Source of the DNA: Amphiura filiformis
Lineage: Eukaryota; Echinodermata; Ophiuroidea; Amphilepidida; Amphiuridae
Assembly (NCBI RefSeq): GCF_039555335.1
Contig: NW_027305508.1
Span: forward strand, 744,001 to 808,000
Reading direction: 5' to 3'
DNA: 64,000 bases
Shown: positions 47,145 through 56,299 of the stretch, piece by piece
How positions within the stretch are numbered: position 1 is the first letter of the stretch
Layout: each line of letters begins with the position of its first letter
Translations under genes and position numbers: made by a program
Notes under the pieces: model-generated
The model's input: only the letters and a program-made list of their open reading frames with translations
Databases searched by the model: none
What the model was told of the DNA's origin: nothing

Positions 47145-50100
47145 CAAAAAAGTTTTTAAATGTGTTTCCTATAGAAACCCACCCAAGCCCAACTAGCCAA
47201 ACACCCTTGCCCCAACCCCTAAAAGGGTATTAGGGGTGAAATTGATTTCACCCCAAAATCGGACCTATATTTAGCTTAGTAAATGCATGAATATATTAAT
47301 AAAGTTTCAATTACTTTATTTAGCCTCATCTCATCAAAATGGCAATTTTTTTATGGCTAATTATAGGAAGGAGAAACCTTTCACATAATTTTGGAAATAA
47401 AAAAAAAATTCTTGCTAAAATTCTAAAAATACCAAAAAATACATTCAAGTGCAAAAGCTTTTTTCTTCTGGGTAAGAATTTTTTTCTTACGTGCAACAGC
47501 TTTTTTCTTTTAGGTTAGAAATTTGATGAGTAGGCCCATGCATGCATTTTGTATATGATGACCTATTTATCAAATTTCTAACGTGCATAAAAAAAAGCTG
47601 TTGCATGCAAGAACAAATTCTTACCCATCAGAAGAAAAAAGAATTTTAGAAATAATTTTAAATTTCCAAAATTATGTGAAAGGTTGCTCTTTTATTTTGT
47701 TAGCGATAAAAATAACAATTTCGATGAATTGAGGCATTATAAAGCAATAAAAACGTTAACACATTCATGCATTTTAAAACATTAAATATAGGTCCGATTT
47801 TCAGGTGAAATCAATTTCTCCCTAATTACCTTTTGGGGGGTAAGGGCACAGGTTTTGGATTAGGTTAAAGGTTAGTTGGGCTTGGGTGGGTGTATATTTG
47901 GTGGTGGGTTAGAGTTTGTGTCAGGGTAGGAAAATATTTTTAAAAATGTTTAAAAATTAAAGAAAAATGTTCGGTATCGGTTTCGGTATTGATTTCAAAC
48001 CGAAATAAACCAGGAAATTGGGTATATATCGAATATTCATATTGATTATTGTCAAGCTGAACAACAAATGTACATTTTCACTGTTTCTGAATTTTGAAAC
48101 ATACTTAGTAAGTGGACTAAAAATGATACAAATCATTTGTTTTGTCATACATTGCATCAGTATACCAAATAGCACAATATCGGTGATTAAATAAACATTG
48201 AACAGCCATATTTAGCATGGCGGCCATCTTGGAAAAAATAGCAAAAAATTGAAAAATAGTAAATAGTAAAGCCCTGCCTCCTCCTTTTTTGAAAAAGTCC
48301 GGACGAGAAACTTCTTTTTTTTACTTGGCCTAATAGGGTATGTTCTTCTAGAAAAAGAAAAAATCCCGACCGACTGACCTTGGTAATCAAGTCCGGTTGC
48401 TGTTGTTGTTTTCTCGTCACCTTTTTGCAGATAATTATATGGCGTTTCCCCCGTTTGTTTTGCCATTCATATGCCGTTCTAGGGTAAAAATAGGTTCTGG
48501 TCTAAAATAGACTTATAATTATAGGATATTCATGATATTGGGCTATAGTTTAATAAAACTGACAAGTTTAACAATGGAATATCGTCCACTGCCCTGCGGC
48601 GATGCACAGGTGAATAATGCCCATACAATAAGAGTGGTACTTTAATTATAAAGTATAAGTAGTACTTTAATTGCTTTAATTAATTTACCTTTCATACAGT
48701 TTTCTGTTACACCGTTTTCGAAATTATTAACAATATCCTTAAAATTCAAAGAGTAGATATCATAATGAAAGGCTATATAGGGGCTGCTGTTATTATTAAT
48801 TGTATTCCAATATTTTACCAATAAATAGGCCTATACGTTTTCATTACCATTTTTCTGACTGTTTGCTATGATTTTGTACTTTTTCTCAGATCCTCCTAGT
48901 AGCAAATCATCTGCCAAAACATCTTGCTCGAAATATTCAAATACATCAAGTAATAATGGTAAGTATCATGTTATTTTTCCAACTTTTTTTTTTTCGACAT
49001 GTTTTCGTATTTTAATGGTAACATTACAAAAATATGTCCTGCACCGTGCTTCTAGGTATATTATATTACATTTAATTTTTGAGGACGAGCACTGATTTAA
49101 TAAGGAAGCATAGAATGGAATACGCTGTGTAAACTGCATAAGAAGGTGCGGGTTTTTTTGTGGCTCAGACTGCTAAAAGTCTGCATGGCTAAAACAATCG
49201 AAAAGTGACGTTATATCACCAAACACAACAACAACAACAAGAACAAAAAAGGACTGTGACATAACTAAAAACGCATATTTACATGTTTTTCAAACATATA
49301 AGTACATTGTATATCATTCAATTATTCACCTATCTTGGTAATTTGTGGGTTGTCCTCCATTATCGTTGGCCATACGAGTTATAACTCAGTGGCGTAGCGT
49401 CATCAATCGATCTGAAATTTAAAAAAACCATAGGAAAATGGCCGAAAAACGGCTTGTACCCCCCCAATCAGACCCGGTGCCCCAATCGGATGACCCACGC
49501 TACGCCACTGTTATAATTACAAGAATATCTCCTATGTCCTCCATTATCGTTGGCCATACGAGTCATAACTACCAGAATATGTCCTCCATTATCGTTGGCC
49601 ATACGAATCATAACTACCAGAATATCACATATGTCCTCCATTATCGTTGGCCATACGAGTCATAACTACCAGAATTTCTCCTAGGAGATTTCTAAAAGAT
49701 TAAATCTGATTTGATACCTAGGAGAAATTAATTTCTGGTTGATTCAGTCTTGATGAAGGTTGTTCCACTGCCTATTAGTGCTCATATAAAATGTCCGATG
49801 TGATGGTAACAAAGGTGGTTGAAATAATGTTTCATTTTCACCAAATTGAACATCAATCTATCTTTATATAGAATATGTATCATAGTCGTATTCCCGTGCT
49901 TTAAGATTCAAATCCCGTTATTATCTTAACATTTTTTCATTTTTTATACTATTTCTGTTATTATTTTTCAGGTGGAAGTAGTAATAGCGTGGCTTTATCA
50001 TGTGTAATAACTATATTATTAATTGCCTTAATGGCGGGTACAGGCTTGGTATATTATGCTTACACTCATCCGTCATCTAATATAGGTCTGTTTCTATTAA

Positions 50101-50767
50101 AAGTAAGTACACAGGCGTCTTTTACCGTAAACTTCAGTATTTAAGCCGCTGCTTTAGTATCACCTTTGGTTTTGATATGACGCGCAGCATTATACATGTA
50201 TACATGTGCACCATGAGTCACAGTGCTATCCAATCATCTTTACAGTTAACCCAACACCCGAAAATACCACAAAATACCACGAGGATAACCACTGCGGACG
50301 CTCGGATTCCAGGCGATGCGATGACGCAATCACCCTAAGTGCTATATTTTCAGGGAACCGCTGGCCGGGCCAGCGCAACCCCTGTGGCTACCCGTGGGTG
50401 ATCGTGTGCTTAGCATGCGAGGGTCTAAGGTTCGAATCCATACATGACTTCTTATAGCAAAAAGGTCCGGTGTTAGGGTTAAGTGAAGCCACCTCCCATG
50501 CAATGAATAAGTCGGAAACGATGCTTACGATCTCCGGCATATTTAAATATATCCTGGGAAAGGATTTCAATTTTTGGTAAATTTTGTTGGCTCCATAATT
50601 ATGCGTTCTTCATATCTCATAGAAATGTAGACATAATATTTCTAACTGTTCATATTCTAACTTGATATTAATTCTTTCCATTTTCCTACACGCAGTTTAC
50701 TGGTCGGTTTCGTAATGACAATCTTCCTGTTGCCACATACACACCGATACGTCCATCTAATGTATGA
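33898..50767 (+). CDS. Gene 1: FA-domain plus fucolectin-like (FTP) type I membrane protein, 9 exons
   Basis: Nine exons (67, 171, 300, 135, 93, 231, 69, 131 and 72 nt) sum to 1269 nt, encoding 422 residues plus stop. Every junction is GT-AG and in phase. Residues 1-18 form a signal peptide (MNSILCYFLLVAALSKSATS). Residues 45-179 match the farnesoic acid O-methyltransferase (Methyltransf_FA) domain: KIHFTIDADRDVMISLS, YWIS...YTVQVGRG, PFMSF and VKWQFCD. Residues 181-332 match the FTP lectin domain: NEIAQHKPSFQSS, PWWHVDL, GRYVYL and LKLCGVEVFG. A Ser/Asn-rich stalk, a transmembrane helix (about 362-385) and a 37-residue tail follow. The FA domain in animals is usually a recognition module, not a proven enzyme. 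Expected at the plasma membrane with both domains outside. The splice joins and homology are read by eye. Confidence 0.85.
34464..34717. mobile_element. MITE with AGGGACCGTTCACAAACAC ends
   Basis: Inverted ends AGGGACCGTTCACAAACACT and its near complement ...GTGTTTGTGAACAGTCCCT enclose G/C-run-rich DNA with no coding. A right half of the same family is at 59425-59518. Confidence 0.65.
34895..35106. mobile_element. MITE with TA duplication and CACTCTAAATAAAAA ends
   Basis: Flanked by TA. The 15-bp ends CACTCTAAATAAAAA are inverted, and inner arms pair through AGCAACAAAA and AACTCA words. It fits a Tc1/mariner-like non-autonomous element. Confidence 0.7.
35515..35642. repeat. (TATTA)n microsatellite
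   Basis: Pentamer array of about 125 bp with one phase slip near 35565. Confidence 0.9.
36187..36622. mobile_element. MITE with GGGGCTGTGCAATAATTAT ends
   Basis: GGGGCTGTGCAATAATTAT is inverted at the right end. The interior has five or more copies of a CGCCAAAAATCGCTTGCCCC unit in two groups. A left-end fragment of the family is at 25902. There is no transposase. Confidence 0.7.
36923..37469. mobile_element. 547-bp MITE with CCGGTCCCCGCACTCC ends
   Basis: CCGGTCCCCGCACTCC is exactly inverted at the far end, and GCGGGTATTCATGCT extends both arms. The interior repeats TTCGCGAAA with AAGGGGTGTTTT several times. No coding. Confidence 0.75.
37895..38234. mobile_element. 340-bp palindrome rich in GAGTGA/TCACTC
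   Basis: The two arms pair over their full length from TCTCTCTAAATGTAAAAGAG to the centre near 38062. It contains many ACTCACTC/GAGTGA words. Foldback MITE. Confidence 0.75.
38925..39050 (+). pseudogene. Decayed duplicate of part of gene 1 exon 3 (FA domain)
   Basis: TTTCATCAACGGAACC, GAGTTACGACTATACTGTCC, GGTTGGACGGGG and ACTGGAGCGCTGA occur here in the same order as in exon 3 (41045-41165). Indels disrupt the frame and no splice borders fit. It is a relic of a duplicated FA exon lying just upstream of exon 2, so an additional FA unit may once have existed. Confidence 0.7.
39357..39527 (+). CDS. Gene 1 exon 2: first half of FA domain
   Basis: Acceptor TTATTTCTAG, donor TTGATAG|GTAATT, phase 1 to 1. 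It encodes DSCCDSLVLDHKRDDLVYPL and then the conserved strand motif KIHFTIDADRDVMISLS of the FA family, ending PRYLI. Confidence 0.85.
39528..40934 (+). other. Gene 1 intron 2
   Basis: I see no repeat with definable ends. Short frames on both strands have no support. Confidence 0.6.
40935..41234 (+). CDS. Gene 1 exon 3: second half of FA domain
   Basis: Acceptor TGTTATCTCAG, donor GATCTTG|GTAAGA, phase 1 to 1. It reads ...SKHYWISQLSDDYTVQVGRG, PFMSFTPSW and RVKWQFCDL, matching the C-terminal half of FA domains (FWIS..dG.isVGr.g...PF). Confidence 0.88.
41339..41925. repeat. Pentanucleotide satellite (CATTA/CATTG/CGTTA)n
   Basis: About 590 bp of five-base units arranged in blocks: GCATT first, then ACATT, ACGTT, and back. 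Because the unit length is five, all three plus frames stay open, giving long meaningless frames of the ITLHY type. It lies in intron 3, about 105 bp after the donor. Confidence 0.95.
42060..43127 (+). other. Gene 1 intron 3, remainder
   Basis: Apart from the pentamer satellite the intron shows no definable element or exon. Confidence 0.5.
43128..43262 (+). CDS. Gene 1 exon 4: start of FTP lectin domain
   Basis: Acceptor TTTACTTACAG, donor CAAACAG|GTACGA, phase 1 to 1. NEIAQHKPSFQSSNLYEGS and DPSRANGYNSS...YCSQT correspond to the fucolectin opening (NVA..K..QSS ... A.DGN ... SC.H). Confidence 0.85.
43506..43780. repeat. (TTTA)n microsatellite
   Basis: About 275 bp of TTTA units with a few TTATCA and TTATTCA interruptions, in intron 4. 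Open frames of the LFIYLFIY type are artefacts. Confidence 0.95.
43959..45068. mobile_element. hAT-like element split by a TTAA palindrome
   Basis: The ends GGCCCCATGTCACAGGGGAA and inverted CTTCCCCTGTGACATGTGGCC are flanked by 8-bp repeats ATTTAGTT and TTTTAGTT (one mismatch). The interior repeats TTCAAAATTGC and AAAGTT words. A 661-bp palindromic element lies inside it. Confidence 0.7.
44166..44826. mobile_element. 661-bp palindromic element with TTAA duplication
   Basis: TTAA flanks both ends (44162-44165, 44827-44830). The ends start GGG and finish CCC. The two ~320-bp arms mirror each other through GAGCACCTCAGAC, TTTGATATCAGAAAGAC, GCCGACGATCAATTGAAAAT and TATTGAAAAGATATGGA, meeting near 44505. 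No protein is encoded. Confidence 0.8.
45190..45282 (+). CDS. Gene 1 exon 5: FTP domain core
   Basis: Acceptor CGTATTTTCAG, donor GATACGT|GTAAGT, phase 1 to 1. EPWWHVDLQAEYNIKIVRLW is the FTP core motif (PWW.VDL...Y.I..V...N). The NRGDCC site of eel fucolectin reads NNIDDT here. Confidence 0.87.
45529..45858. mobile_element. TTAA-flanked MITE with TTCGTTCTGGTATACCAGAACGAA core
   Basis: The ends carry ATTTCGTGATCC in inverted orientation and TTAA on both sides. The centre is a perfect 24-bp palindrome built on TTCGTTCTGGTA. A second copy in opposite orientation is at 51969-52308. Confidence 0.75.
46178..46408 (+). CDS. Gene 1 exon 6: FTP domain C-terminal part
   Basis: Acceptor TTGCTTTTTCAG, donor TATCAAG|GTAGGC, phase 1 to 1. 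It carries the Cys pair of the third loop (KLCGAG ... VRFCDY) and the closing GRYVYL...LKLCGVEVFGY motif of FTP domains. Confidence 0.88.
46427..46541. mobile_element. 115-bp MITE next to the exon 6 donor
   Basis: CACTAGCCTTTTCGA and its inverted partner TCGAAAAGGCTAGTG. It starts 18 bp after the exon and lets the exon frame run on by chance to 46539. Confidence 0.65.
47070..48331. mobile_element. 1.26-kb foldback element
   Basis: The ends AGGCCAAGTAAAA...AGTTTCTCGTCC and their inverted partners (48288-48331) enclose arms sharing GAAATTGATTTCACC, AAATCGGACCTATATTTA, AAAAGCTGTTGCA and CCAAGCCCAACTA. An extra ~350 bp in the right arm (about 47940-48280) has no partner and may be a later insertion. 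It includes a long T-run at 47117. Confidence 0.65.
48890..48958 (+). CDS. Gene 1 exon 7: Ser/Asn-rich stalk
   Basis: Acceptor TTTTTCTCAG, donor AATAATG|GTAAGT, phase 1 to 1. It encodes DPPSSKSSAKTSCSKYSNTS and SNN, a low-complexity, probably O-glycosylated linker between the lectin domain and the membrane. Confidence 0.75.
49354..49680. repeat. Minisatellite (TCCTCCATTATCGTTGGCCA unit), interrupted
   Basis: Four units of TCCTCCATTATCGTTGGCCA followed by TACGARTCATAACTACCAGAA. The first unit is separated from the others by a MITE that landed inside it (49387-49510). Confidence 0.75.
49387..49510. mobile_element. hAT-like 124-bp MITE inside a minisatellite unit
   Basis: CAGTGGCGTAGCGT and its inverted partner ACGCTACGCCACTG. 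The flanking 8-mers TTATAACT and TTATAATT differ at one base. Non-coding. Confidence 0.8.
49972..50102 (+). CDS. Gene 1 exon 8: transmembrane helix
   Basis: Acceptor TTATTTTTCAG, donor TTAAAA|GTAAGT, phase 1 to 0. After GGSSNS the sequence VALSCVITILLIALMAGTGL forms one membrane span, followed by YYAYTHPSSN. Type I orientation is expected with the signal peptide. Confidence 0.82.
50340..50560 (+). mobile_element. tRNA-Ala-derived SINE in intron 8
   Basis: TGGCTACCCGTGG (A box position), GTGCTTAGCATGCGAGG (anticodon arm close to tRNA-Ala with AGC) and GGTTCGAATCC (B box) appear in order, followed by an unrelated body. This is a clear tRNA-Ala ancestry. Confidence 0.65.
50696..50767 (+). CDS. 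Gene 1 exon 9: cytoplasmic tail and stop
   Basis: Acceptor TTCCTACACGCAG, phase 0. It encodes FTGRFRNDNLPVATYTPIRP and SNV, then TGA. The tail has a tyrosine (ATYTPI) but no canonical signalling motif. I found no AATAAA in the next few hundred bases. Confidence 0.78.
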   Translation, partial: FTGRFRNDNLPVATYTPIRPSNV

Positions 50768-51425
50768 GCACTTCTTCCTGCCTGGTGAGTTTTGTCAAGT
50801 GTCTTCCAGTCAACAAGTGCTCTTCTAAATGAACACCACGAAAGTTTGTTTTTATCTACGAGCTCGATTTTGAAGAGAGATATTTTGAAGAGACATAAGA
50901 AGGTAACCTTCACCTATTACTGCCATCCTTGCCAAAAGACCACTCTGGCTGTACTGACATAACCTATTTGTCACTCGAGCGATCGACACTTTTTGGTGGC
51001 ATCGAGCTGGTTAAAGGCAATATCTTATAGAGTCGTTTGTTTCAGTGCCTTCCGCTTCGTTTATGTCAGAACGTAGAAGGTACTTACAAAATCAAGACAA
51101 ACCCTATCTCCGTTGAACAAGATAGTTTTAAAATAATTCAGGACTGAAGCTCGTTTCTGCATGGCAACAGTCAGGTCACATGCAGCCTGGAACTGATTCG
51201 GAATTGCCGCCGACATGTCTAGCCTCTGTTCGGAAAAACAAGAATCCCTTCCGAATCGCCATCTCTTCATTGAGAACAAACATTAACTGCAGGTCGTCAA
51301 AGTTAAACGGTAGATCGGGCAATTTTATATTCAGTTTTTAAATGATTATTTCACCGCGCCACATTATTATGTTCACACACACGTGCCTTACATCTGAGGA
51401 AGAATGTGCACTCAACTTTGGAGCT
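50768..51425 (+). other. Likely 3' UTR and intergenic DNA
   Basis: No recognised element. Minus-strand frames near 50686-51279 lack splice support. Confidence 0.35.
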
Positions 51426-51432
51426 TTAGAGA

Positions 51433-51715
51433 GCAGTGGCGTAACTAGGGAGGGGGGGCAGGGTGGCGTGGGGCAACGTGCCCCGGGCGCCACCCTTAGG
51501 GGGCGCCAAATTGACCAATTCAGCATCGATTCTGCGCCCCTCCAAGCGATGAAAGTCAAAATTTTCGCTCGCATTTCAGCACAAAATCAATTGAGAAAAC
51601 ATTTTAAGACCAATATTCAATTAGTGGTATGCCTTATTTGTCAAAAATGTCGCGAATAATCAGAGGGGAGGGTTGCATTAATTCAGACGATGAGTCGTTA
51701 TGTGCTTTAGGCCTA
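51433..51715 (+). repeat. hAT-like repeat fragment (CAGTGGCGTAACTAGG end)
   Basis: The left end CAGTGGCGTAACTAGGGAGG is followed by GGCGCCACC, TTGACCAATTCAGCATCGAT and TCAGCACAAAATCA. A copy lacking the left end lies at 58775-59070 and ends CGCCGCCACTAG. The right end here is unclear. Confidence 0.6.
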
Positions 51716-51968
51716 ATTAAAGTCAACCTCATTCAATCAGCTGTCCTGCTTGGGCTTCCACCGTACTGAGTCAATGTCCTGGTCGGGGTGTGTCTGGATC
51801 TCACACTACATGTGAACACCCTTTATGGCAAACTGGATGTACAGTAATTAGATAAACTCAGTTTATATGAGCTAAACTTAATCTATCAAGTGAAAAATAT
51901 AGGCCTAGTTTATCTGACCTAAACTTTGTTCATCAGAGAAAAACTAGTTTTTCACTTTATAGACTTAA

Positions 51969-52308
51969 AAGGGCATTTCGTGATCCACAGCCTCGCCCCC
52001 CACTTTTCTCAAAAAAACTTTGATATTTTATATCACTGGAAACCTATGGCTACATAATGTTTATGTATACCAAAAATTTCTTGCAGATTTATTCGTTTAG
52101 CAAAAATATCGTCAAATTTGAATTTCGTTCTGGTATACCAGAACGAAATTACAACAGTGGTATATGGAGCAGTGTAATACACATAATCATGCAGAACTCG
52201 CAAACGCAAAATCAGAATCAACTGAAATTTTGGGAATAAGCTTTTTTCGTGGATATCTACTTAAAAATGTCATAAAAAGAGGATGCTATAGGATCACGAA
52301 ATACTCCT
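51969..52308. mobile_element. Second copy of the ATTTCGTGATCC TTAA-flanked MITE
   Basis: Reverse orientation to 45529-45858, with the same GTTCTGGTATACCAGAAC palindrome at its centre and TTAA on both sides (51965-51968, 52309-52312). Confidence 0.75.
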
Positions 52309-52427
52309 TTAAATTAAACTTGAAGTTTATCTCAGATTGAGTTTATTACTGTATATCCAGCTTGTCATAACCGTCATATTATGTCTCCCTCTGGAGTATG
52401 GAAGCGTACGTATAAAACGGTTGCTAC

Positions 52428-54085
52428 CAGGGGCGTAGCAAGCGGGGGGGGCAGGGTGGACGAAGTCCATGGCCCCGAGCACAAAAAAGAAAATTAAATA
52501 AGGGCTGATAATGGAGAGCAGGGCCGGATTTACCAGTGGGCCAGATGGGCCCGGATCCAGGGGGGGGGGGCAAAATTGTCCTGTGCATCTTTCTTTTAGC
52601 CCTAATAACAGCATGTTTTTTGGCCAAAATAGGGCAAAATTGTAAATTTTACGCGCTTCGCGCACATTCGAATAGCATAATTCATGTTGATCTGGGGATA
52701 AAATAGTCTGAAATTGAATTTGCGCGCAAATGTCCTAGTAATAGGTATGTCACAGTGGCTGCACAATAATTCTGTCATACTGTGCTCGCATACATAACAG
52801 TGAATCAAAAAGCGCGCGGATCAAAGTTGGCCAATTTTTGAAAACATACATGTCAAAAAACGATTTCCTCGTTATGTTTCATTGATCACAATAATTTGTC
52901 TTTTTAATATATGGTAGGTGAAACATTTCCTAAATCACTATCAACTCCGCCGAAATTAAACACTGCCTAGTTTAAGAGTTAAGACCTGTTTTATGAATTT
53001 TTTTAGATCGTCCATAAATCAATAAATATAGGTCTCTCGAAATAGAGGACCTAGTACCACCGGTTTGAAATACCAGTGTTTGTTATCATGTATTTTTTTT
53101 CCTTGGACAATGAGTGAAACACTTCCCTATACCAATTTAAAACTCGGTGCACTTAGGCAATTAACTGCAGTTTCTTTATTCAACATCACAGCAGGTTCAT
53201 ATTTGACAAAATCATGCTGTATGAATAAAACATAAATAAAACATTGAAAAAAGTAAAAATTACATATGCCTAATTAACATAAGAATGGCATAAATATATA
53301 ATTAGATGTAATTAGCTAATTTGCATAATTAATGACTTTTTGCGTATTTTTTGTTACCAAATGAAAGAACTTTGGGTACTTATGTGTGCAAAAAAAACCG
53401 CATCCTCATATCATGTACGGTTCTCTGTTGGCACTATTTTTGCATATTAATTATCTGGACTTAGTCATTTTTTAAGCTTTTATTTGTCTGCAGATTGGTC
53501 AAAATGGCTAAAATTGTATATTTGGTGGATTTATTACATTTATTCGAGGAGAGATTTTTTAATCTTGTTTTCTTTAACGAAGTCCGGAAAGATATGCAAT
53601 TAATCTGTGATACTTAAATCAATGCTACCTTTTCAAGTAAGTGTCCGAATAAGCATTACAAATCCCAAAAATTACCATTTTGCCATTTATAGCAATTTGT
53701 GGCAGGTTTTCACCCGATTTCCGGGTATCTTCAAGTTGACGTTACATCACTTTGCATTATCCGATTTCAATTCTGTTTTTTGTTTTTTGAAGCATTCATA
53801 ACGATGGTTCAATTAAAAGCGTCAAATAACATGTTTCTGCTGCGCTTATTTTTTGGGTGATATACCTACTAGTAACATCGGAACAATTTTGTTAGTCCAC
53901 CTCTATATTATACTGTGACGTAAACCAAAACTTGGCCACTGACTTGATTGCACATCCCTCCCTCGGCATGTGAGTTCGGGGCATTCAAATTTTGGCCTGG
54001 CCCCCATAAGGTAAATCCCGCCTTGTTTAAAAGGGCCCGTACTGCTCCTTGTCCATGGGCCCCTGATGCTCTTGCTACGCCCCTG
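52428..54085. mobile_element. 1.66-kb hAT-like element, exact 8-bp target duplication
   Basis: CAGGGGCGTAGCAAG and inverted CTTGCTACGCCCCTG, flanked on both sides by GTTGCTAC. No transposase frame is present, so it is non-autonomous. A truncated relative is at 7129-7625. Confidence 0.85.
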
Positions 54086-54185
54086 GTTGCTACATGTAAA
54101 TGGACCCGAATTATCAGGGAGGAGGTTGTTAATGGCTATTAAACCAAATAAAATATATTACAGATATTAGTTTAAAGGTCCGTAA

Positions 54186-54548
54186 CCCGATCGACAGCAT
54201 CATCCCCCCGATTTTTTTCATTGTTGATGAGGTTTTGGTATCACATAATAGATACTATTTTTCTCATTACTATCCTGAAATTTGACGCTCCAAGTCGATG
54301 TATTTCCGGAGAAATCATGAAACACAGCGGCTTTTACAGGTATACCAGTTTGTAAACAATGGTAAATACTTTGATTTCTGGGCCGGGAATTATGAACGAA
54401 ATAGCTCGTAATATCAGTCGCCTCAACAGCTACTTTGGTTTCGCGTCATACACATTCTGTGAAAAAAGCGAACCACACTAACTGCTGAGGAGACGCGTCT
54501 AGACGGTGTGCCGTATTTAATTATAAAATTTCCGCGATGGAGGCAGCG
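54186..54548. other. Noncoding, no element resolved
   Basis: Unique-looking sequence before the tRNA-like element. No gene seen. Confidence 0.3.
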
Positions 54549-54549
54549 G

Positions 54550-54624
54550 GCCGATTAGCTCAGTCGGTTAGCGCGCGCTTCATGTTTCTACCTGAGAGGT
54601 AATCGGTTCAAAATCCGGTGTCGG
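54550..54624 (+). tRNA. tRNA-like sequence (pseudogene or SINE head)
   Basis: CCGATTAGCTCAGTCGGTTAG is a good acceptor start plus A box. ATCGGTTCAAAATCCGGT is a T arm with an eight-base loop, and GTCGG pairs with CCGAT. The D-stem partner is GCGC instead of GAGC, and the anticodon arm is poor. T-runs follow (Pol III stop). It is probably not a working tRNA. Confidence 0.45.
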
Positions 54625-55685
54625 AATGTTTTTTTTCCCTCTCCATTTTTAACCCAAACTTTTTTTATATTCATTTGAAATGTACATATTGCAAGGGGAA
54701 ATATATTTTGTTTCCTTTTTTTCTGAAACGGTACGAAAAAAACAAATATTTTTCGTTCAATACGGGCCGGGCATTGATTGTACAGCATGTCAGCATTAAA
54801 TTCGTCATACGAACGGAAATGGTTGTTGTTGCTTGCCTACCCAGAATGCAATTCACGTATACCAAGGTATTGGATTGCAAATTTGGCTATTTATTCACAT
54901 TTACGCCGAAAATGCTCTCGTTTTTTCACAAAGCAGCATAAAGGGGGCGATATTTGATATTATTATGTAATTTTAAAGACAATCCATATCCAAAACCAAT
55001 AGGGTTACCCCCTTTAATTGTAGAGAGCTTCCACAAACATAACCAAAGATGTATGCATAAATTACGAATGAAAATGTTACATTGTTCTTTTTACCTTACA
55101 AACGTGTTTCAATTAGCTCAATCTGCTTTATTTGATATAAAACAATAATTCATTTATATTTCAAACTGTGTTCATATACGTTCGTTTATATGTATATGTT
55201 TGTCTATCGATTGTCGTTAATTTTATTGAATGGTTTGTTACCGTGGTAAATAATACATGTACAATCAATAAACTGAACATTATCTTTACTTACATGCTGT
55301 TATTACGTTCTTGGCAAACCATATCGTATTTTCTGGAGTCCAGAATAAATTTTTAATACTAGTAATAGATTATAGTAGAGCAAAACAGGTCGATAGCCTA
55401 TATAGGTTTAAGGGCCATATATACTCCAAATATTCGATGTAGGCCTATAGATATTCTTGCAACAACTACTCGTTATTCAATCTATTTTAATATATTCTTT
55501 TATCTTCTATAACGAATGTTTGTTGACGGAAACTCAATTTGATGTCGGATTTCAGGTGGAAATTATGATCAATTTTACATGAATACAATTACTTGATAAG
55601 TGAAAACGATCCCGTTTGGAATTTTAGAGTGAAGGCACTGAATGGAAGGCAACAATTTGCAAACTTTATTTTGAAAAAGAGTTGT
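54625..55685. other. Noncoding stretch
   Basis: Frames up to about 100 codons on both strands, rich in Phe, Tyr and Ile, reflect AT composition. No exon borders support them. Confidence 0.3.
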
Positions 55686-55689
55686 GCTG

Positions 55690-56032
55690 ATTGTTCAGGT
55701 GCATTTATCCTGAGAGCACGGTGGCCTAACAATTACAGGGCGCTCTCCGACTCAATGGCTCATTCATGATCACAAAGTTGTGGGTTCGAACCTCGTCAGG
55801 GCCAACGCGTTGTGTGTGTTCTTGTGCAGGATACTTGACATTGCATATCCCATTCCACATAGGTGTATTGGGGAGCTGTTAGGGTTGCCATCCGGTACCG
55901 AATTATTGATTGCAGCCAAATGGTGCGTATCCTATTGTCTGCGGAATAAAAGTAAAGCACTTATACGGTAACTTTTTACTCGCTGTTCTAAAAGCGCTAT
56001 ATATAAACGCCTACATTTATTATTTATTTCAT
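55690..56032 (+). mobile_element. tRNA-derived SINE with TATTTATT tail
   Basis: The head is GGTGGCCTAACAATTACAGG (A box), with TGGGTTCGAACCTCG (B box). The body contains CCGAATTATTGATTGC-type sequence. The 3' end CTAAAAGCGCTATATATAAA followed by ATTTATTATTTATTT resembles the LINE tail at 58200-58268. Confidence 0.75.
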
Positions 56033-56299
56033 TTCTCATCTATATAGTAGGTCCAATATTTCTGTCGCTCGTAAATAATCTCATTGTGTCTGATCGGATG
56101 TTATCATTATTCATAATATATTGAAGCAATTTGCAAAAGCATACTAGAGATACTGAGACTGGAACTTGTATAGCGCCATCAACAATCCTTCCTTCTCTAG
56201 ACAGAGTATTTTGTGCAGGTTGTAAAGTTTTACAGTGATGCCTCTCACTCTCAGAAGTTAAAAGCACTTTTACTCTTCAACCACATATCAAGCCCCGGT

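Noticed and set aside
54550-54624. Functional tRNA gene
   Set aside because: The D-stem mismatch, the eight-base T loop and the poor anticodon arm argue for a pseudogene or SINE head.
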